A stretch of DNA of 64,000 bases from Gammaproteobacteria bacterium HGW-Gammaproteobacteria-4 (GCA_002839995.1 PGZC01000002.1:1-64000); one strand, 5' to 3'. Positions 52,311 to 61,527 are shown, numbered from the stretch's first letter. The notes: a model not told the origin generated them from the letters alone. Made by a program: numbers and translations.

Positions 52311-52314
52311 AGGC

Positions 52315-53214
52315 ATGAATCGCCATCGCGAGATGACGGTGTTCCAGGCGGTTGCCGAAGACCTCAGCCTTGCCGCCGCCGCACGTCGCCTTCAGCTTTC
52401 GGTAGCCACGGTAACGCGGGCCATCGACACGCTGGAATCCCGTCTGGGCATTTCCCTGCTGGCGCGCCATGCCCGTGGGGTGTCGCTCACCGAGGCCGGC
52501 ATTCGTTTTGCCGACGACTGCCGGCGCATCCTTGCGCAAGTCGCCGAAGCGCAGGAGTCGGCCATCGGCCTGCACGCCCAACCGCGCGGCCGTCTCCACG
52601 TCGCCATGCCGCTGCTGTTCGGACAGGAACTGCTGACGCCGATCCTGCTCGACTACCTGGCGGGCCATCCAGCCGTTCATGTCGTCGCCCGCGACTTCGA
52701 GCACTGCCCGAGTCTGCACGAGGTAGGGATCGATGTGGCGATCCAGATCGGCACTCTCCCCGACTCCTCGCTGTTTGCCCTCACCGTCGGCAGCGTCCGG
52801 CGCGTGGTGTGCGCCAGCACCGCCTACCTGCAAGCCCACGGCGAGCCCAACAGGCCCGAGGAAATCCGCAACCACCGGATCATCCACGCCAGCGCCGACG
52901 CTCGCCTGACGGAGTGGCGTTTCAGCGATCAGGGCAAGCAGCGCAACGTCGGCTTCCGGCCGCATCTGATCTGCACCACGCATCAGGCCGCCATTGCCGC
53001 TGCGAGCCGCCACGCCGGGATCACCCGCTGCCTGAGCTACCAGATACATGGACACGTGGCACAAGGGCAGCTTCGCGCCGTATTGCAGCGCTACGAACTC
53101 CCCTCGTACCCGGTGCATATCGTCTACCGCGAAGGCCGCAGGGCAAGTGCACGCGTGCGCAGCTTCGTTGACTTCGTGGTCTGCCGCCTGCGCGATCATC
53201 CTGCGCTGCGCTGA
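52315..53214 (+). CDS. LysR-family transcriptional regulator, paralogue
   Basis: This 299-residue regulator is clearly related to the preceding gene product: VFQAVAEDLSLAAAARRLQL, VTRAIDTLESRLGISLLARH and MPLLFGQELLTPILLDYLAG align with it. The two probably arose by tandem duplication. It precedes the GST and reductase genes by 159 bases on the same strand and may regulate them. Confidence 0.87.
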   Translation: MNRHREMTVFQAVAEDLSLAAAARRLQLSVATVTRAIDTLESRLGISLLARHARGVSLTEAGIRFADDCRRILAQVAEAQESAIGLHAQPRGRLHVAMPLLFGQELLTPILLDYLAGHPAVHVVARDFEHCPSLHEVGIDVAIQIGTLPDSSLFALTVGSVRRVVCASTAYLQAHGEPNRPEEIRNHRIIHASADARLTEWRFSDQGKQRNVGFRPHLICTTHQAAIAAASRHAGITRCLSYQIHGHVAQGQLRAVLQRYELPSYPVHIVYREGRRASARVRSFVDFVVCRLRDHPALR

Positions 53215-53373
53215 ATACGGCCAGCGCATTTATTGCGCAAGATGAAATAAAGGATTGCCATTTCCGGGGATTCCGCCGCCTGTTTGCGTGCAGGAACATG
53301 ACCCCCTCAGTGCGGAACCGTGGCTGGCATTGTCACCCGCCGCTGAATCACCCTCACGAATACGGAGTCCACC

Positions 53374-54006
53374 ATGTCGCACCCCGTCAAACTCTACCGT
53401 CACCCGCTCTCTGGCCATGCCCATCGCGTCGAGCTGTTCCTCGCCCTGCTGCGCGTACCCCACGAACTCGTCTTCGTCGATCTGGCCAAAGGTGCGCACA
53501 AGCAGCCCGAGTTCCTCGCCATCAACCCGTTCGGGCAGGTACCTGCAATCGACGACAACGGCACCGTGCTCGCGGACTCCAACGCCATTCTGATCTACCT
53601 GGCCAAGCAGTACGACAAGAGCGGCCGTTGGCTGCCCAGCGAGCCGGTAGCTGCGGCCAGGGTGCAGCGCTGGCTTTCGGTGGCTGCCGGACCGATCGCT
53701 TCCGGGCCGGCGACTGCGCGCCTGATCACCGTGTTCGGCGCACCTTACGATGCCGACACCACCATCGCGCGTTCGCACGCGCTGCTCAAGGTCATCGATT
53801 CGGAACTGGCAGCCAGCAAGTTCCTCGCCGGCGATGTGCCGACCATTGCCGACGTGGCTGGCTACACCTACATCGCACACGCACCGGAAGGCAACGTGTC
53901 GCTGGCCGACTACGCCAACGTGCGCGCATGGCTTGTACGCGTCGAAGCCCTGCCGGGTTTCGTGCCGATGCAACGCACCGCGGTCGGCCTGCAAGCCGCG
54001 GCCTGA
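53374..54006 (+). CDS. Glutathione S-transferase
   Basis: This is a 210-residue [23 protein letters not shown] and [20 protein letters not shown] give the glutathione-binding domain; [20 protein letters not shown] is in the helical domain. It is located between LysR regulators and a reductase-oxidase gene, a grouping I recall as recurrent in proteobacteria, which suggests a joint detoxification role. Confidence 0.9.
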   Translation: MSHPVKLYRHPLSGHAHRVELFLALLRVPHELVFVDLAKGAHKQPEFLAINPFGQVPAIDDNGTVLADSNAILIYLAKQYDKSGRWLPSEPVAAARVQRWLSVAAGPIASGPATARLITVFGAPYDADTTIARSHALLKVIDSELAASKFLAGDVPTIADVAGYTYIAHAPEGNVSLADYANVRAWLVRVEALPGFVPMQRTAVGLQAAA

Positions 54007-54071
54007 CTTCGACGGTGCGCCGTTTCCCCCAGGAAGCGGCACACCGACCGCCGATTGCGAACGTCACCGCC

Positions 54072-56135
54072 ATGCAAGAGACGAATGCCGCCATCCCCTC
54101 GCCCTGGCATGCGGGGGAAAAGCAGTTGCAGGCGCGTGTCGGGGTGGCCGAGCTCATGGACGACTTCGGTCGCAAAGTGATACGCGACTACATGCCCGAG
54201 CAGCATCGCGACTTCTATCGCCAGTTGCCGTTCGTGATTCTCGGCGCGGTGGACGCGCAAGGGCGTCCCTGGGCAAGCATCCTGGAAGGCCGGCCGGGCT
54301 TCGCCCACTCGCCCGAGCCGCGCACGCTGCAACTGGACGCCCATCTGGCCGAAGATGACGCCGCCGCCAGCGCGCTGCACACCGGCGCCGCGATCGGGCT
54401 GCTTGGCATCGAGCTGCACAGCCGCCGCCGCAACCGGCTCAATGGCCATATCCAACGCGTCGGCGCGCACGGCTTGCGCATCGGCGTCGAACACGCCTTC
54501 GGCAACTGCCCGCAGTACATCCAGGCGCGCCAGTTCGAGCTGCATCCCGTCCCGGCCAAACGCCGCCCAGCTGCAGAGCTACTGGAGCATCTGGACGAAC
54601 GCGCCCGCACCACGATCGCGCAGGCCGACACCTTCTTCGTCGCCAGCTATGTCGAGCATGCCGACGGCCGCATCTCGGTGGACGCCTCGCACCGTGGCGG
54701 CAAGGCCGGGTTCGTCCGCGTGGTGGGCAATCGCCTGAGCATCCCCGACTTCGCCGGCAACCTGCACTTCAACACCCTCGGCAACCTGCTGCTCAACCCG
54801 CGCGCCGGGCTGCTGTTCATCGACTTCGACAACGGTGATCTGCTGCAGATCAGCGGCCGTACCGAACTGACCCTGGAAGGCGAGGAAATCCACGCCTTTC
54901 AGGGCGCCGAACGGCTCTGGCACGTTGAGGTGGAGCGGCTGGTGCGCCGCCCGGCTGCGCTGGCCCTGCGTTGGCAGTTCCAGGGCTATTCGCCGAACAG
55001 CACGATGACCGGCGACTGGACGGACGCGGAAGCACGCCTGGCCGCCATCGCCCTGCGCGGGCAATGGCGCCCGATGCAGGTGATGGGGATCGTCGAAGAA
55101 AGCGCGAACGTACGCTCGCTGTATCTGCAACCGGCCGATGGCGCGGGCCTGCCGTCCTTTGTTGCCGGTCAGCACCTGCCGTTGCGCCTGCATGTCCCCG
55201 GCATGGCGGCGCCGCTGATCCGCACCTACAGCCTGTCGTGCGCTCCCTCCGACGGCTGCCTGCGCATCAGCGTCAAACGGATCGGCAAAGCCTCCACTTT
55301 CCTGCACCAACAGATCGAAACCGGCGGCGTGCTCGAAGCGCGCATGCCGCAAGGCCATTTCGTGCTCGACGCCGCGCAGCGTCGCCCTGTCGTGCTGCTG
55401 GCCGCCGGCATCGGTGCCTCGCCGCTACTGGCGATGCTGCGTGAGGTCATCTACCAGAACCGCCGCCTGCGGCGCACGCGCAAGGTGTGGTGGATACAGA
55501 GCGCGCGCAACCTCGCCGAACTGGCCTTCCGCGACGAACTCTCCAGCCTGCTGCAACACGGCGGCGCACCGATCCGCGCGGTGCGCGTGATCAGCCAACC
55601 CGAAGCACAGGCGAAACCGGGAGTGGACTTCGAGCACGCCGGGCACATCGACATGCCGCTGCTCGAATCGTTGCTGCCATCGGACGACTACGACTTCTAC
55701 CTGTGCGGCCCCGGCACCTTCATGCAGGCGCTGTACGACGGCCTGCGCGCCCACGGCATCAACGACGCGCGCATCCATGCCGAAGCCTTCGGCCCTTCCA
55801 GCCTGCGCCGCCAACCCGACCCCGGCAGCGTGCCGCCCGCATTGCCGCCGCCCGCCGAAGGCCCGGTGCCGGTGTTGTTCGAACGCTCCGCCAAGGAAGC
55901 ACGCTGGACTCCCGCCACTGGCAGCCTGTTGGAACTGGCCGAACAACGCGGCCTGAACCCGGAATTCAGCTGCCGCGGCGGCTCCTGCGGCACCTGCAAG
56001 ACCCGCGTCGTCGCCGGCGCCGTCACCTATCCGCACCCGCCTCCTGCACTACCGCAAGACGGTTACGCCCTGATCTGCTGCGCGGTCCCGGCGGCTTCGG
56101 CAAATGGCATGTCGCCGCTGGTGCTGGATCTGTAG
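54072..56135 (+). CDS. Fused PNPOx-like / FAD-NAD(P) reductase / [2Fe-2S] ferredoxin protein
   Basis: This 687-residue protein has three parts. Residues 1-330 are a pyridoxamine-phosphate-oxidase-like FMN domain (PFVILGAVDAQGRPWASIL; FFVASYVEHADGRISVDASH; LLFIDFDNGDLLQISGRTEL). Residues 335-575 are a ferredoxin-reductase module (RTYSLSC, FAD site; LLAAGIGASPLLAMLREV; YDFYLCGPGTFMQALYDGL). The C terminus is a plant-type ferredoxin (FSCRGGSCGTCKTRV and a final Cys pair). It should pass NAD(P)H electrons to the FMN domain. The start at 54072 begins the conserved region. Confidence 0.88.
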   Translation: MQETNAAIPSPWHAGEKQLQARVGVAELMDDFGRKVIRDYMPEQHRDFYRQLPFVILGAVDAQGRPWASILEGRPGFAHSPEPRTLQLDAHLAEDDAAASALHTGAAIGLLGIELHSRRRNRLNGHIQRVGAHGLRIGVEHAFGNCPQYIQARQFELHPVPAKRRPAAELLEHLDERARTTIAQADTFFVASYVEHADGRISVDASHRGGKAGFVRVVGNRLSIPDFAGNLHFNTLGNLLLNPRAGLLFIDFDNGDLLQISGRTELTLEGEEIHAFQGAERLWHVEVERLVRRPAALALRWQFQGYSPNSTMTGDWTDAEARLAAIALRGQWRPMQVMGIVEESANVRSLYLQPADGAGLPSFVAGQHLPLRLHVPGMAAPLIRTYSLSCAPSDGCLRISVKRIGKASTFLHQQIETGGVLEARMPQGHFVLDAAQRRPVVLLAAGIGASPLLAMLREVIYQNRRLRRTRKVWWIQSARNLAELAFRDELSSLLQHGGAPIRAVRVISQPEAQAKPGVDFEHAGHIDMPLLESLLPSDDYDFYLCGPGTFMQALYDGLRAHGINDARIHAEAFGPSSLRRQPDPGSVPPALPPPAEGPVPVLFERSAKEARWTPATGSLLELAEQRGLNPEFSCRGGSCGTCKTRVVAGAVTYPHPPPALPQDGYALICCAVPAASANGMSPLVLDL

Positions 56136-56214
56136 TTCGCTCTCGTCACCACACATGCGTGATGCACAACGAAGCCATCGGCATGCCCCGACAACCCGCA
56201 CCAGGTAACGACCC

Positions 56215-56688
56215 ATGCACGACAACGCCCGCCCCCCGTTCCCGCCCTTCACCCTCGAAACCGCCAGGCAAAAGGTGCGCATGGCCGAGGACGGCTGGAA
56301 CAGCCGCGACCCCGCTCGCGTGGCGCTCGCCTACACGCCCGACAGCCGCTGGCGCAACCGCAACGAGTTCCTGCAAGGCCGCGAGCAAATCGTGCGTTTT
56401 CTCACCAACAAGTGGCAGCACGAGCAGGGCTACCGCCTGATCAAGGAACTGTGGGCGCATGACGGCAACCGCATCGCCGTGCGCTTCGCCTACGAATGGC
56501 ACGATGCCGACCGCCAGTGGCATCGCTCCTACGGCAACGAGAACTGGGAGTTCGACGAACTTGGCCTGATGGCAGTACGCCATGCCAGCATCAACGACCT
56601 GCCGCTCGCTGAAAGCGAGCGACTGTTCCGCTGGCCGCAAGGCCGCCGCCCGGATGCGCACCCGGGCCTGAGCGAACTGGGTTTGTAA
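56215..56688 (+). CDS. DUF1348 / NTF2-like protein
   Basis: This 157-residue protein has a SnoaL-like NTF2 fold: [60 protein letters not shown] and [19 protein letters not shown]. It belongs to DUF1348. It ends the LysR-GST-reductase group and is likely cotranscribed. Catalytic role unknown. Confidence 0.9.
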   Translation: MHDNARPPFPPFTLETARQKVRMAEDGWNSRDPARVALAYTPDSRWRNRNEFLQGREQIVRFLTNKWQHEQGYRLIKELWAHDGNRIAVRFAYEWHDADRQWHRSYGNENWEFDELGLMAVRHASINDLPLAESERLFRWPQGRRPDAHPGLSELGL

Positions 56689-56887
56689 TCGCGTCGAACG
56701 GTAGCGCCGCGTAGCGTGTGTTGCCGCTCTGTAGCTTCCCGACGCCATCGTGCAGAAAAACCGTACCCGCGGTTTCACCTACCGCATCTCCACGAACATC
56801 CTCGACGTACCGGATTGGGCGGGTGTGCTGGCCATCATGTTCGAAATGACCATGGGAGGCTCAGGGGATTGACGGGAGTTTGCTAAA
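56689..56887. other. Short gap without a recognised gene
   Basis: A 40-codon frame ending at about 56872 (KNRTRGFTYRISTNILDVPD) looks coding-like but matches no family I know. It may be the remnant of a larger gene. Confidence 0.3.
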
Positions 56888-56905
56888 GTTATACGTTTGT
56901 ATAAC
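56888..56905. promoter_or_regulatory. Palindromic operator before mazEF
   Basis: GTTATAC and GTATAAC are perfect complements around a four-base GTTT spacer, about 20 bases before the antitoxin start. It overlaps the likely promoter. MazE-type antitoxins repress their own operon through such sites. Confidence 0.55.
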
Positions 56906-56925
56906 GTTACCTGTGGAGGCGCATC

Positions 56926-57180
56926 ATGCATACGACCAGTCTTCGCAAGGTCGGTGGCTCGGTCATGCTGGCCGTACCGCCTGCCATTCTCGACTTGCTG
57001 CATCTGCAAGCCGGCGCCACGGTCGGCGTAGCCATTGATGACGGGCGTCTGGTGATCGAGCCGCGGCGTCGCCGTTACACCCTGGATGAATTGCTGGCGC
57101 AATGCGATGCTTCAGCCGAAATGGGGGCCGAGGATCTCGCCTGGCTCAATGACAAACCGGTTGGTAGCGAGTTGCTGTAA
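56926..57180 (+). CDS. MazE-like antitoxin
   Basis: This 84-residue AbrB/SpoVT-type antitoxin begins SLRKVGGSVMLAVPPAILDL, then LQAGATVGVAIDDGRLVIEP. The C-terminal part from RRRYTLDELLAQCDA is likely the toxin-binding tail. The ATG follows GGAGGCGCATC. Its TAA overlaps the toxin ATG by one base. Confidence 0.9.
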   Translation: MHTTSLRKVGGSVMLAVPPAILDLLHLQAGATVGVAIDDGRLVIEPRRRRYTLDELLAQCDASAEMGAEDLAWLNDKPVGSELL

Positions 57181-57512
57181 TGGAGCGTGGCGATATCTAC
57201 CTGGTGTCGCTGGACCCAACATCGGGCCATGAGCAACAGGGAACCCGCCCCGTACTGGTCGTGTCGCCGACGCCTTTCAATCGTCTGACGAAAACGCCGA
57301 TCGTGCTGCCAATCACCAGCGGCGGAAACTTTGCCCGCACGGCGGGTTTTGCCGTCTCGCTCGTGGGGGCCGGGACTGCCACCACGGGAGTGGTGCGTTG
57401 TGATCAACCACGTGCGCTTGACCTGAATTCCCGGCGTGGTCGAAAACTGGAAAGCGTTCCACCCAACATCATGGAAGAGGTGCTGGCACGACTGGCGCCT
57501 CTCTTCGAGTGA
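57180..57512 (+). CDS. MazF-like endoribonuclease toxin
   Basis: This 110-residue toxin is of the PemK/MazF family: MERGDIYLVSLDPTSGHEQQ, GTRPVLVVSPTPFN, IVLPITSGGNFAR and VRCDQPRALDLNSR with the conserved Arg and Thr/Ser active-site environment. It cuts mRNA at short motifs when freed from the upstream antitoxin. The frame is intact. Confidence 0.92.
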   Translation: MERGDIYLVSLDPTSGHEQQGTRPVLVVSPTPFNRLTKTPIVLPITSGGNFARTAGFAVSLVGAGTATTGVVRCDQPRALDLNSRRGRKLESVPPNIMEEVLARLAPLFE

Positions 57513-57531
57513 GCTTGCAGGGCAGCTGCGC

Positions 57532-58269
57532 ATGAGCCGGCATCACCGAAAGCGACGTCCGCCCTTTGTCGCCTTGCCACGACACAAGCGCAGCAGCGAG
57601 GCCGTCCGCCTCAAAAGCAAGGTGCGTCGTGACGCTGCCGAGTATGGCGGGCGATTCACCAGCCATCTTGTGTTGAACGAGCCGGGTCGCCCGGATCTGT
57701 ACAACCAGTGGTTCGACTTCTACTTCCCCGGCACGAATCGGTTCACGATTTGGAACGCAGAGATCGTGACGGCCAGACACGCGTTCTGGGACGCCGCCCA
57801 CCACGAAGCGACCTCGCGGGCCTACGCGGCACTGGGAAACTCTGATCTGAGCGAAGAGTCCAAACTGGAGTTCGAGCCAGCCGATGTCTCGCGCACGGGG
57901 AAGGTGCTCACCTATCGGATGGTGGAGCGTAAGCCTGTTCAGTACGCACCGTTCGACGGACGGACGCTCTCGGAGCAGATCGACCTACTGGAAACAACGA
58001 TCATTCGTGACGAGCCGCCAGCGATCCACGAATCGTTCAAACTCGACAGGAGCTATGCCTACGGGATCGGCCTTCGTATCGTGCTGGATGTGGACGTCAT
58101 CAATCAAGCAGCTATCGAAGCGGCGATTGACCGCTTTATTGCGGCTGGCGAAACCGACTGGGTGTCGCCCGAGCCGGTGCCGCGCGATCGCTTGCCATTG
58201 CTGAGCGAGCGCGAAGCGATGGCAAGCGTTGACTACCCTTCCGTTCAACTTGGGCTACCCGTTCGATGA
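57532..58269 (+). CDS. Hypothetical protein after mazEF
   Basis: This is a 245-residue soluble protein of unknown family. It has a basic N terminus (MSRHHRKRRPPFVALPRHKR), then YNQWFDFYFPGTNRFTIWNA and ARHAFWDAAHHEATSRAYAA, rich in aromatic residues. The middle and end (YGIGLRIVLDVDVINQAAIE) appear folded. No catalytic motif was seen. The start at 57532 is 19 bases after the toxin stop, so it may be a third gene of the operon. Its last codons run into the RES remnant on the other strand. Confidence 0.6.
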   Translation: MSRHHRKRRPPFVALPRHKRSSEAVRLKSKVRRDAAEYGGRFTSHLVLNEPGRPDLYNQWFDFYFPGTNRFTIWNAEIVTARHAFWDAAHHEATSRAYAALGNSDLSEESKLEFEPADVSRTGKVLTYRMVERKPVQYAPFDGRTLSEQIDLLETTIIRDEPPAIHESFKLDRSYAYGIGLRIVLDVDVINQAAIEAAIDRFIAAGETDWVSPEPVPRDRLPLLSEREAMASVDYPSVQLGLPVR

Positions 58270-58449
58270 AGCCGAAGAAAAAGAGAGCTGCTGGTACTCG
58301 CGCAGCGCGGTGACATCTTCCGCCGCAAGATGCAGTGCTTCGACGTCCTTCCGATTGAATCGACCACCTGCTCTGGCACCACCGATATCGTTGGTGGGCG
58401 AACCCGCCCAACGTGGAACGTGCGCGCGGTACGTGCAAATACGGATCAA
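58255..58449 (-). pseudogene. RES-domain toxin remnant, N-terminal part
   Basis: This segment encodes YRAHVPRWAGSPTNDIGGAR, then AGGRFNRKDVEALHLAAED and VTALREYQQ before a stop. These are the N-terminal features of RES-domain NAD+-degrading toxins (Arg, GGRFN, Glu). The rest of the gene is absent. It is about 80% identical in DNA to 63560-63712 on the same strand. Confidence 0.65.
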
Positions 58450-58465
58450 ACGCCGCCAATTTTCC

Positions 58466-59971
58466 CTATCGCGTCTTCACGAACTCCATCCCCTGGAACG
58501 AAACGGATTCGACCCTTTCCGCATCGACGTTGAAGACAAGCACATCGCCCGTGTTCGGCACCAACTCGACACGGACCTTATCCTTTTCGTCGTAGCCGGT
58601 CGCAGCTGCTGTCAGCCGACCCCAATGGATGATCATTTCCTGGCGATCGTTCAACGCAACCGTCATGTCGCCCAGAAGTTCGTGCGAGTAGGTGCCAGCA
58701 TAGGCCGCGCGCGGTTGCGACAGGTTCCACGTGCGCGCCTGGATCACGCCCCGCTGTTCGCGTACCGAACTTCGCAGTTTCGCGGCCTGCGCGTGGAGTT
58801 CATCGAATCGGCCCAACACGCCCGAGGCGATATCGGGCTGTTCCAGCAGAACGCCATAGACATAATCGGCGATCAGGTTGGTCAGTCGCGCTGCCAGCAC
58901 GTCCTCGTTGTTCAGCACGACAAGCCCGATGTTCTCGTCCGGCATGAACGACAGGTGGGCGTGCGTGCCAGCGAATCCTCCGAAGTGGTGCAGCATCTTC
59001 CGGCCCTTGTACTCGCCCGTGTACCAGCCCCACGCATAACCGGTGCGTTGGAAGTCCAGATAGCTGGCGCTCAGCGTCGCTTGCGGTACATGCGAGCGTT
59101 CGATCACGGCGCCAAGCACGGCTGATTCATCGCCCGGCGCGCGCGATGAAAGCTGCGCCAGCAGGAACGTCGCGAGATCCGGTGCGGTGGAGACCAGGCC
59201 GCCGGCCGCGTGCATGGTGTTATCGGACTTGGCGAGATACAACGGTCGGTTCGGTTCTGCGCTTGCAAACGAGTAGGGCCTTGCGAGCGGCCATCCCTTC
59301 GTCGCCGCGCGGCTGATATAGGCGGTTGTCCGCTGCATGCCCAGTGGCCGGAAGATCGCGTTGTCCAGTTGTTCCTGCCACGGCATTCCGATGTGCTCGT
59401 CCAACCACACGCTCAGGATGTTGTAACCCACATTGGTGTACTTGAAGGTTCCCCGCGCGGCCTCGTCGCTCGGATACGAGGCCGCACCCAGCCGACGGCG
59501 CGTTGGTGCATCGTGCACCCCGCTGAACGCGGTCGCCCAGACCAGCGGAACATTGTCGATCCCCGACGTATGAACCAGCAGATCCTTGATGGTCACGCTT
59601 TCCGCATCGAAACCCTTGAAGCGGACATCAGGAAACATCTGCGCCATCGAAGCCTGCGTGCGCAGCAACCCGTCCTGCTCCTTCAGCAGTGCATTCAATG
59701 CGAGGAATGGCTTTGTCGCCGATGCGATGTAGAAGACGGTGTCGCGCGTGACCGGCGCCTGGCGCTGGATGTCCCGGAGTCCGAAATAGCCCTCGTAGAT
59801 CACCTTGCCATCCTTCACGACCGCCACCGCGGTGCCGGAAGGGTGCCCGGTAACGTCTTTCGTTTTCTGGATGAGGTCGGCCAGCAGCCCGAAATCCGGG
59901 GGCGGCCCGGCCATCGCCGGGGTGGATACGACCGCCATGATGGCGACCACGAGCGCGAGTAGGTGGTACAT
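58466..59971 (-). CDS. Exported serine hydrolase, class C beta-lactamase fold
   Basis: This is a 501-residue protein with a signal peptide (MYHLLALVVAIMAVVSTPAMA, cleavage after AMA). The serine motif is ASATKPFLALN (SxxK), the Tyr motif KYTNVGYN (YxN) and the third motif HHFGGFAG, as in penicillin-binding-protein-like esterases and peptidases. The C-terminal 100 residues form an extra lipocalin-like domain (AAYAGTYSHELLGDMTVALN). The start at 59971 follows AAGGAAC. It is probably a periplasmic D-amino or ester hydrolase. Confidence 0.87.
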   Translation of the reverse strand: MYHLLALVVAIMAVVSTPAMAGPPPDFGLLADLIQKTKDVTGHPSGTAVAVVKDGKVIYEGYFGLRDIQRQAPVTRDTVFYIASATKPFLALNALLKEQDGLLRTQASMAQMFPDVRFKGFDAESVTIKDLLVHTSGIDNVPLVWATAFSGVHDAPTRRRLGAASYPSDEAARGTFKYTNVGYNILSVWLDEHIGMPWQEQLDNAIFRPLGMQRTTAYISRAATKGWPLARPYSFASAEPNRPLYLAKSDNTMHAAGGLVSTAPDLATFLLAQLSSRAPGDESAVLGAVIERSHVPQATLSASYLDFQRTGYAWGWYTGEYKGRKMLHHFGGFAGTHAHLSFMPDENIGLVVLNNEDVLAARLTNLIADYVYGVLLEQPDIASGVLGRFDELHAQAAKLRSSVREQRGVIQARTWNLSQPRAAYAGTYSHELLGDMTVALNDRQEMIIHWGRLTAAATGYDEKDKVRVELVPNTGDVLVFNVDAERVESVSFQGMEFVKTR

Positions 59972-60344
59972 GTTGTTCCTTGAAGAGTGCAATGACGCCG
60001 CGCGACATGTGCGATGGCGATGAACAGCGTCACGGTCATGAGGATGTCGAACGCGATGAGGCCGGGCTGCCGCGTTGGGTGCCCGGCGTAAGAGATACGG
60101 ACGAAAGCCACGTGGTTGCAGCTCGTCACGTGCAACCGATGCGTTGCTCAACGCAGGGGTGGTGCGCTTTCGTGAGGGAAGCGCGTCTAGCCGCCTGTCG
60201 GGCTTCACTGATCGTAGCGAACTGCCTGTTCCGGTGTAGCTGAAACTGCACACGGACCATGAGTCACTTAGGTTCATGGAATGAGAAAGCCGGGCCCATC
60301 GCCCCGCGCGGTCGGTCGCTTCTCAACATTGGCTTCGCTTCGCT

Positions 60345-60367
60345 CGGTCGCCCACAGGGTGGGCGAC
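60345..60367. repeat. Short copy of the TAGGAGC dispersed repeat
   Basis: GGTCGCCCACAGGGTGGGCG followed by ACA is a small hairpin from the family at 9428-9508. The surrounding 60278-60626 holds no recognisable gene. Confidence 0.45.
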
Positions 60368-60626
60368 AAGACGCCGCAGTGCGCGATGACGCGACATGAT
60401 TGCTGCGCCTACCTCACCGAGATCGCGAACACATCGGACAACACGCGCAGGCGAAGTTCGATCCGCTGCCGTCGATGCTCGAACGACTGGGTGGTTTGGC
60501 GATCATCACTACGCAAAAAAGCGCGACGCACGCGGCGGGCGACGTCAGTCAGCGGCCTTTCCGTCCCGAGCGTTCCGAGCTTTGCCGATCTGTGCCGAGC
60601 CTCCGCCCCGAGCTTTTGGGCACAGC

Positions 60627-60660
60627 GGTATTGGGGGCAGCCTGCGCCGCCCCCAATACC
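60627..60660 (-). terminator. Strong hairpin after the 46-residue gene
   Basis: GGTATTGGGGGC (60627-60638) and GCCCCCAATACC (60649-60660) are perfect complements around ten bases. It begins five bases after the stop codon of the leftward small gene. There is no T-run, so it may protect the message end rather than terminate. Confidence 0.5.
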
Positions 60661-60665
60661 GTGGG

Positions 60666-60806
60666 TCAACGTCTGACTAGGAAGCGCCAGGCCTCGTAGC
60701 CGTAGTCGTGCGCGTCAAGGTATCGATCTTTTGATCCCTTCACACGACGGTAGCGACAATAGACCCACCTGAAGCCGGCCGGAGCCGGGATGCTGCTCGT
60801 GTTCAT
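60666..60806 (-). CDS. 46-residue phage-type small protein
   Basis: This short frame encodes MNTSSIPAPAGFRWVYCRYR, then KGSKDRYLDAHDYGYEAWRF and LVRR. The pattern GFRWVY-x-x-YR, then LDA-x-x-YGY-x-AW-x-F-x-V, recurs in small hypothetical proteins of prophages and islands that I recall, usually ending in a basic tail. It has one Cys, no membrane segment. It has a stable hairpin directly after the stop, which supports a real gene. The role is unknown. Confidence 0.6.
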   Translation of the reverse strand: MNTSSIPAPAGFRWVYCRYRRVKGSKDRYLDAHDYGYEAWRFLVRR

Positions 60807-60836
60807 GCTGCACTTTCACTTTTGGAGCACTGATGC

Positions 60837-60964
60837 TTGCCAGCAGGGCGCCTGATCCGTTATGGTATCGGCTTGATCTGTTGTACCTACTGACCAGCGG
60901 CGGCGCTAGCTCCATGTCGCGCCGATTGCTTAGGCGAGCCTTCCGTGGCTCGCCTTTTTCTTTT
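60837..60964 (+). ncRNA. Possible small RNA with promoter and terminator
   Basis: A plausible promoter, TTGCCA at 60837 and TATGGT at 60861 (18-base spacer), precedes about 70 bases without an open frame. A rho-independent terminator then follows: AGGCGAGCC (60932-60940) and GGCTCGCCT (60947-60955), with a T-run to 60964. No rightward gene explains the terminator. The assignment is inference only. Confidence 0.35.
60932..60964 (+). terminator. Rho-independent terminator
   Basis: A perfect nine-base stem (AGGCGAGCC/GGCTCGCCT) with a six-base loop is followed by TTTTTCTTTT on the + strand. It points rightward, against the ImmA gene that ends at 60973. Confidence 0.75.
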
Positions 60965-60972
60965 CCCCCGCG

Positions 60973-61527
60973 TCAACCAAGACACGGATTGCACAGTAGT
61001 CCTGCCTGTGTGAGCAGCCGTGTGTGCGTCGCCGCCGCTTCCTCCGTGACAGCACATTCGTCGATGATCTCCCGCAGCGACCTAGCTGACTTCAAGAATT
61101 CAATCGGCATCAACAACGATCCCGCGAAGGCGTTCGCCTGCCATTCCGAGCTCTTATACGGCGGGATATCAACTGAATTTTTCGGCTTTCGTGCAAGTCC
61201 CGGAGCGTCATGTAGCAGCAGATGACCCACCTCATGAGCAAGGGTCATCCTGTCTCTCCCCTTTCGCTGCTCTACTCCGTCGTACACGTCGATCCGAAGC
61301 CGGATTTCATTGGGTCGGAATAGCGTAAGACCATGATTGCCTCCCATTTCGTTCATTTCACGAACGGTAAAACAAAAGTCGGCAAAAATTCGCGGGAATG
61401 CAAATTCGACAACTTCTAAGATCGGGAAAAACGGCCTGTCAATTTGCAGGATTGTTCGAAGTAAAGTCGTTATCTCCATCAGTCTCTGTCTACTCAATGG
61501 GTTAACTTCAAAGCAAATCCCACTCAT
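60973..61527 (-). CDS. ImmA/IrrE-family metallopeptidase
   Basis: This is a 184-residue COG2856 protease with zinc motif LAHEVGHLLLHDAP at about residues 98-111 and a later EWQANAFAGSLLMP carrying the third ligand Glu. Such proteins cleave or sense XRE repressors. It follows an XRE gene by 12 bases on the same strand, forming a second, two-gene version of the fused gene at 1948-3030. Base composition is richer in A and T than the surrounding genome, which suggests transfer. Confidence 0.88.
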   Translation of the reverse strand: MSGICFEVNPLSRQRLMEITTLLRTILQIDRPFFPILEVVEFAFPRIFADFCFTVREMNEMGGNHGLTLFRPNEIRLRIDVYDGVEQRKGRDRMTLAHEVGHLLLHDAPGLARKPKNSVDIPPYKSSEWQANAFAGSLLMPIEFLKSARSLREIIDECAVTEEAAATHTRLLTQAGLLCNPCLG

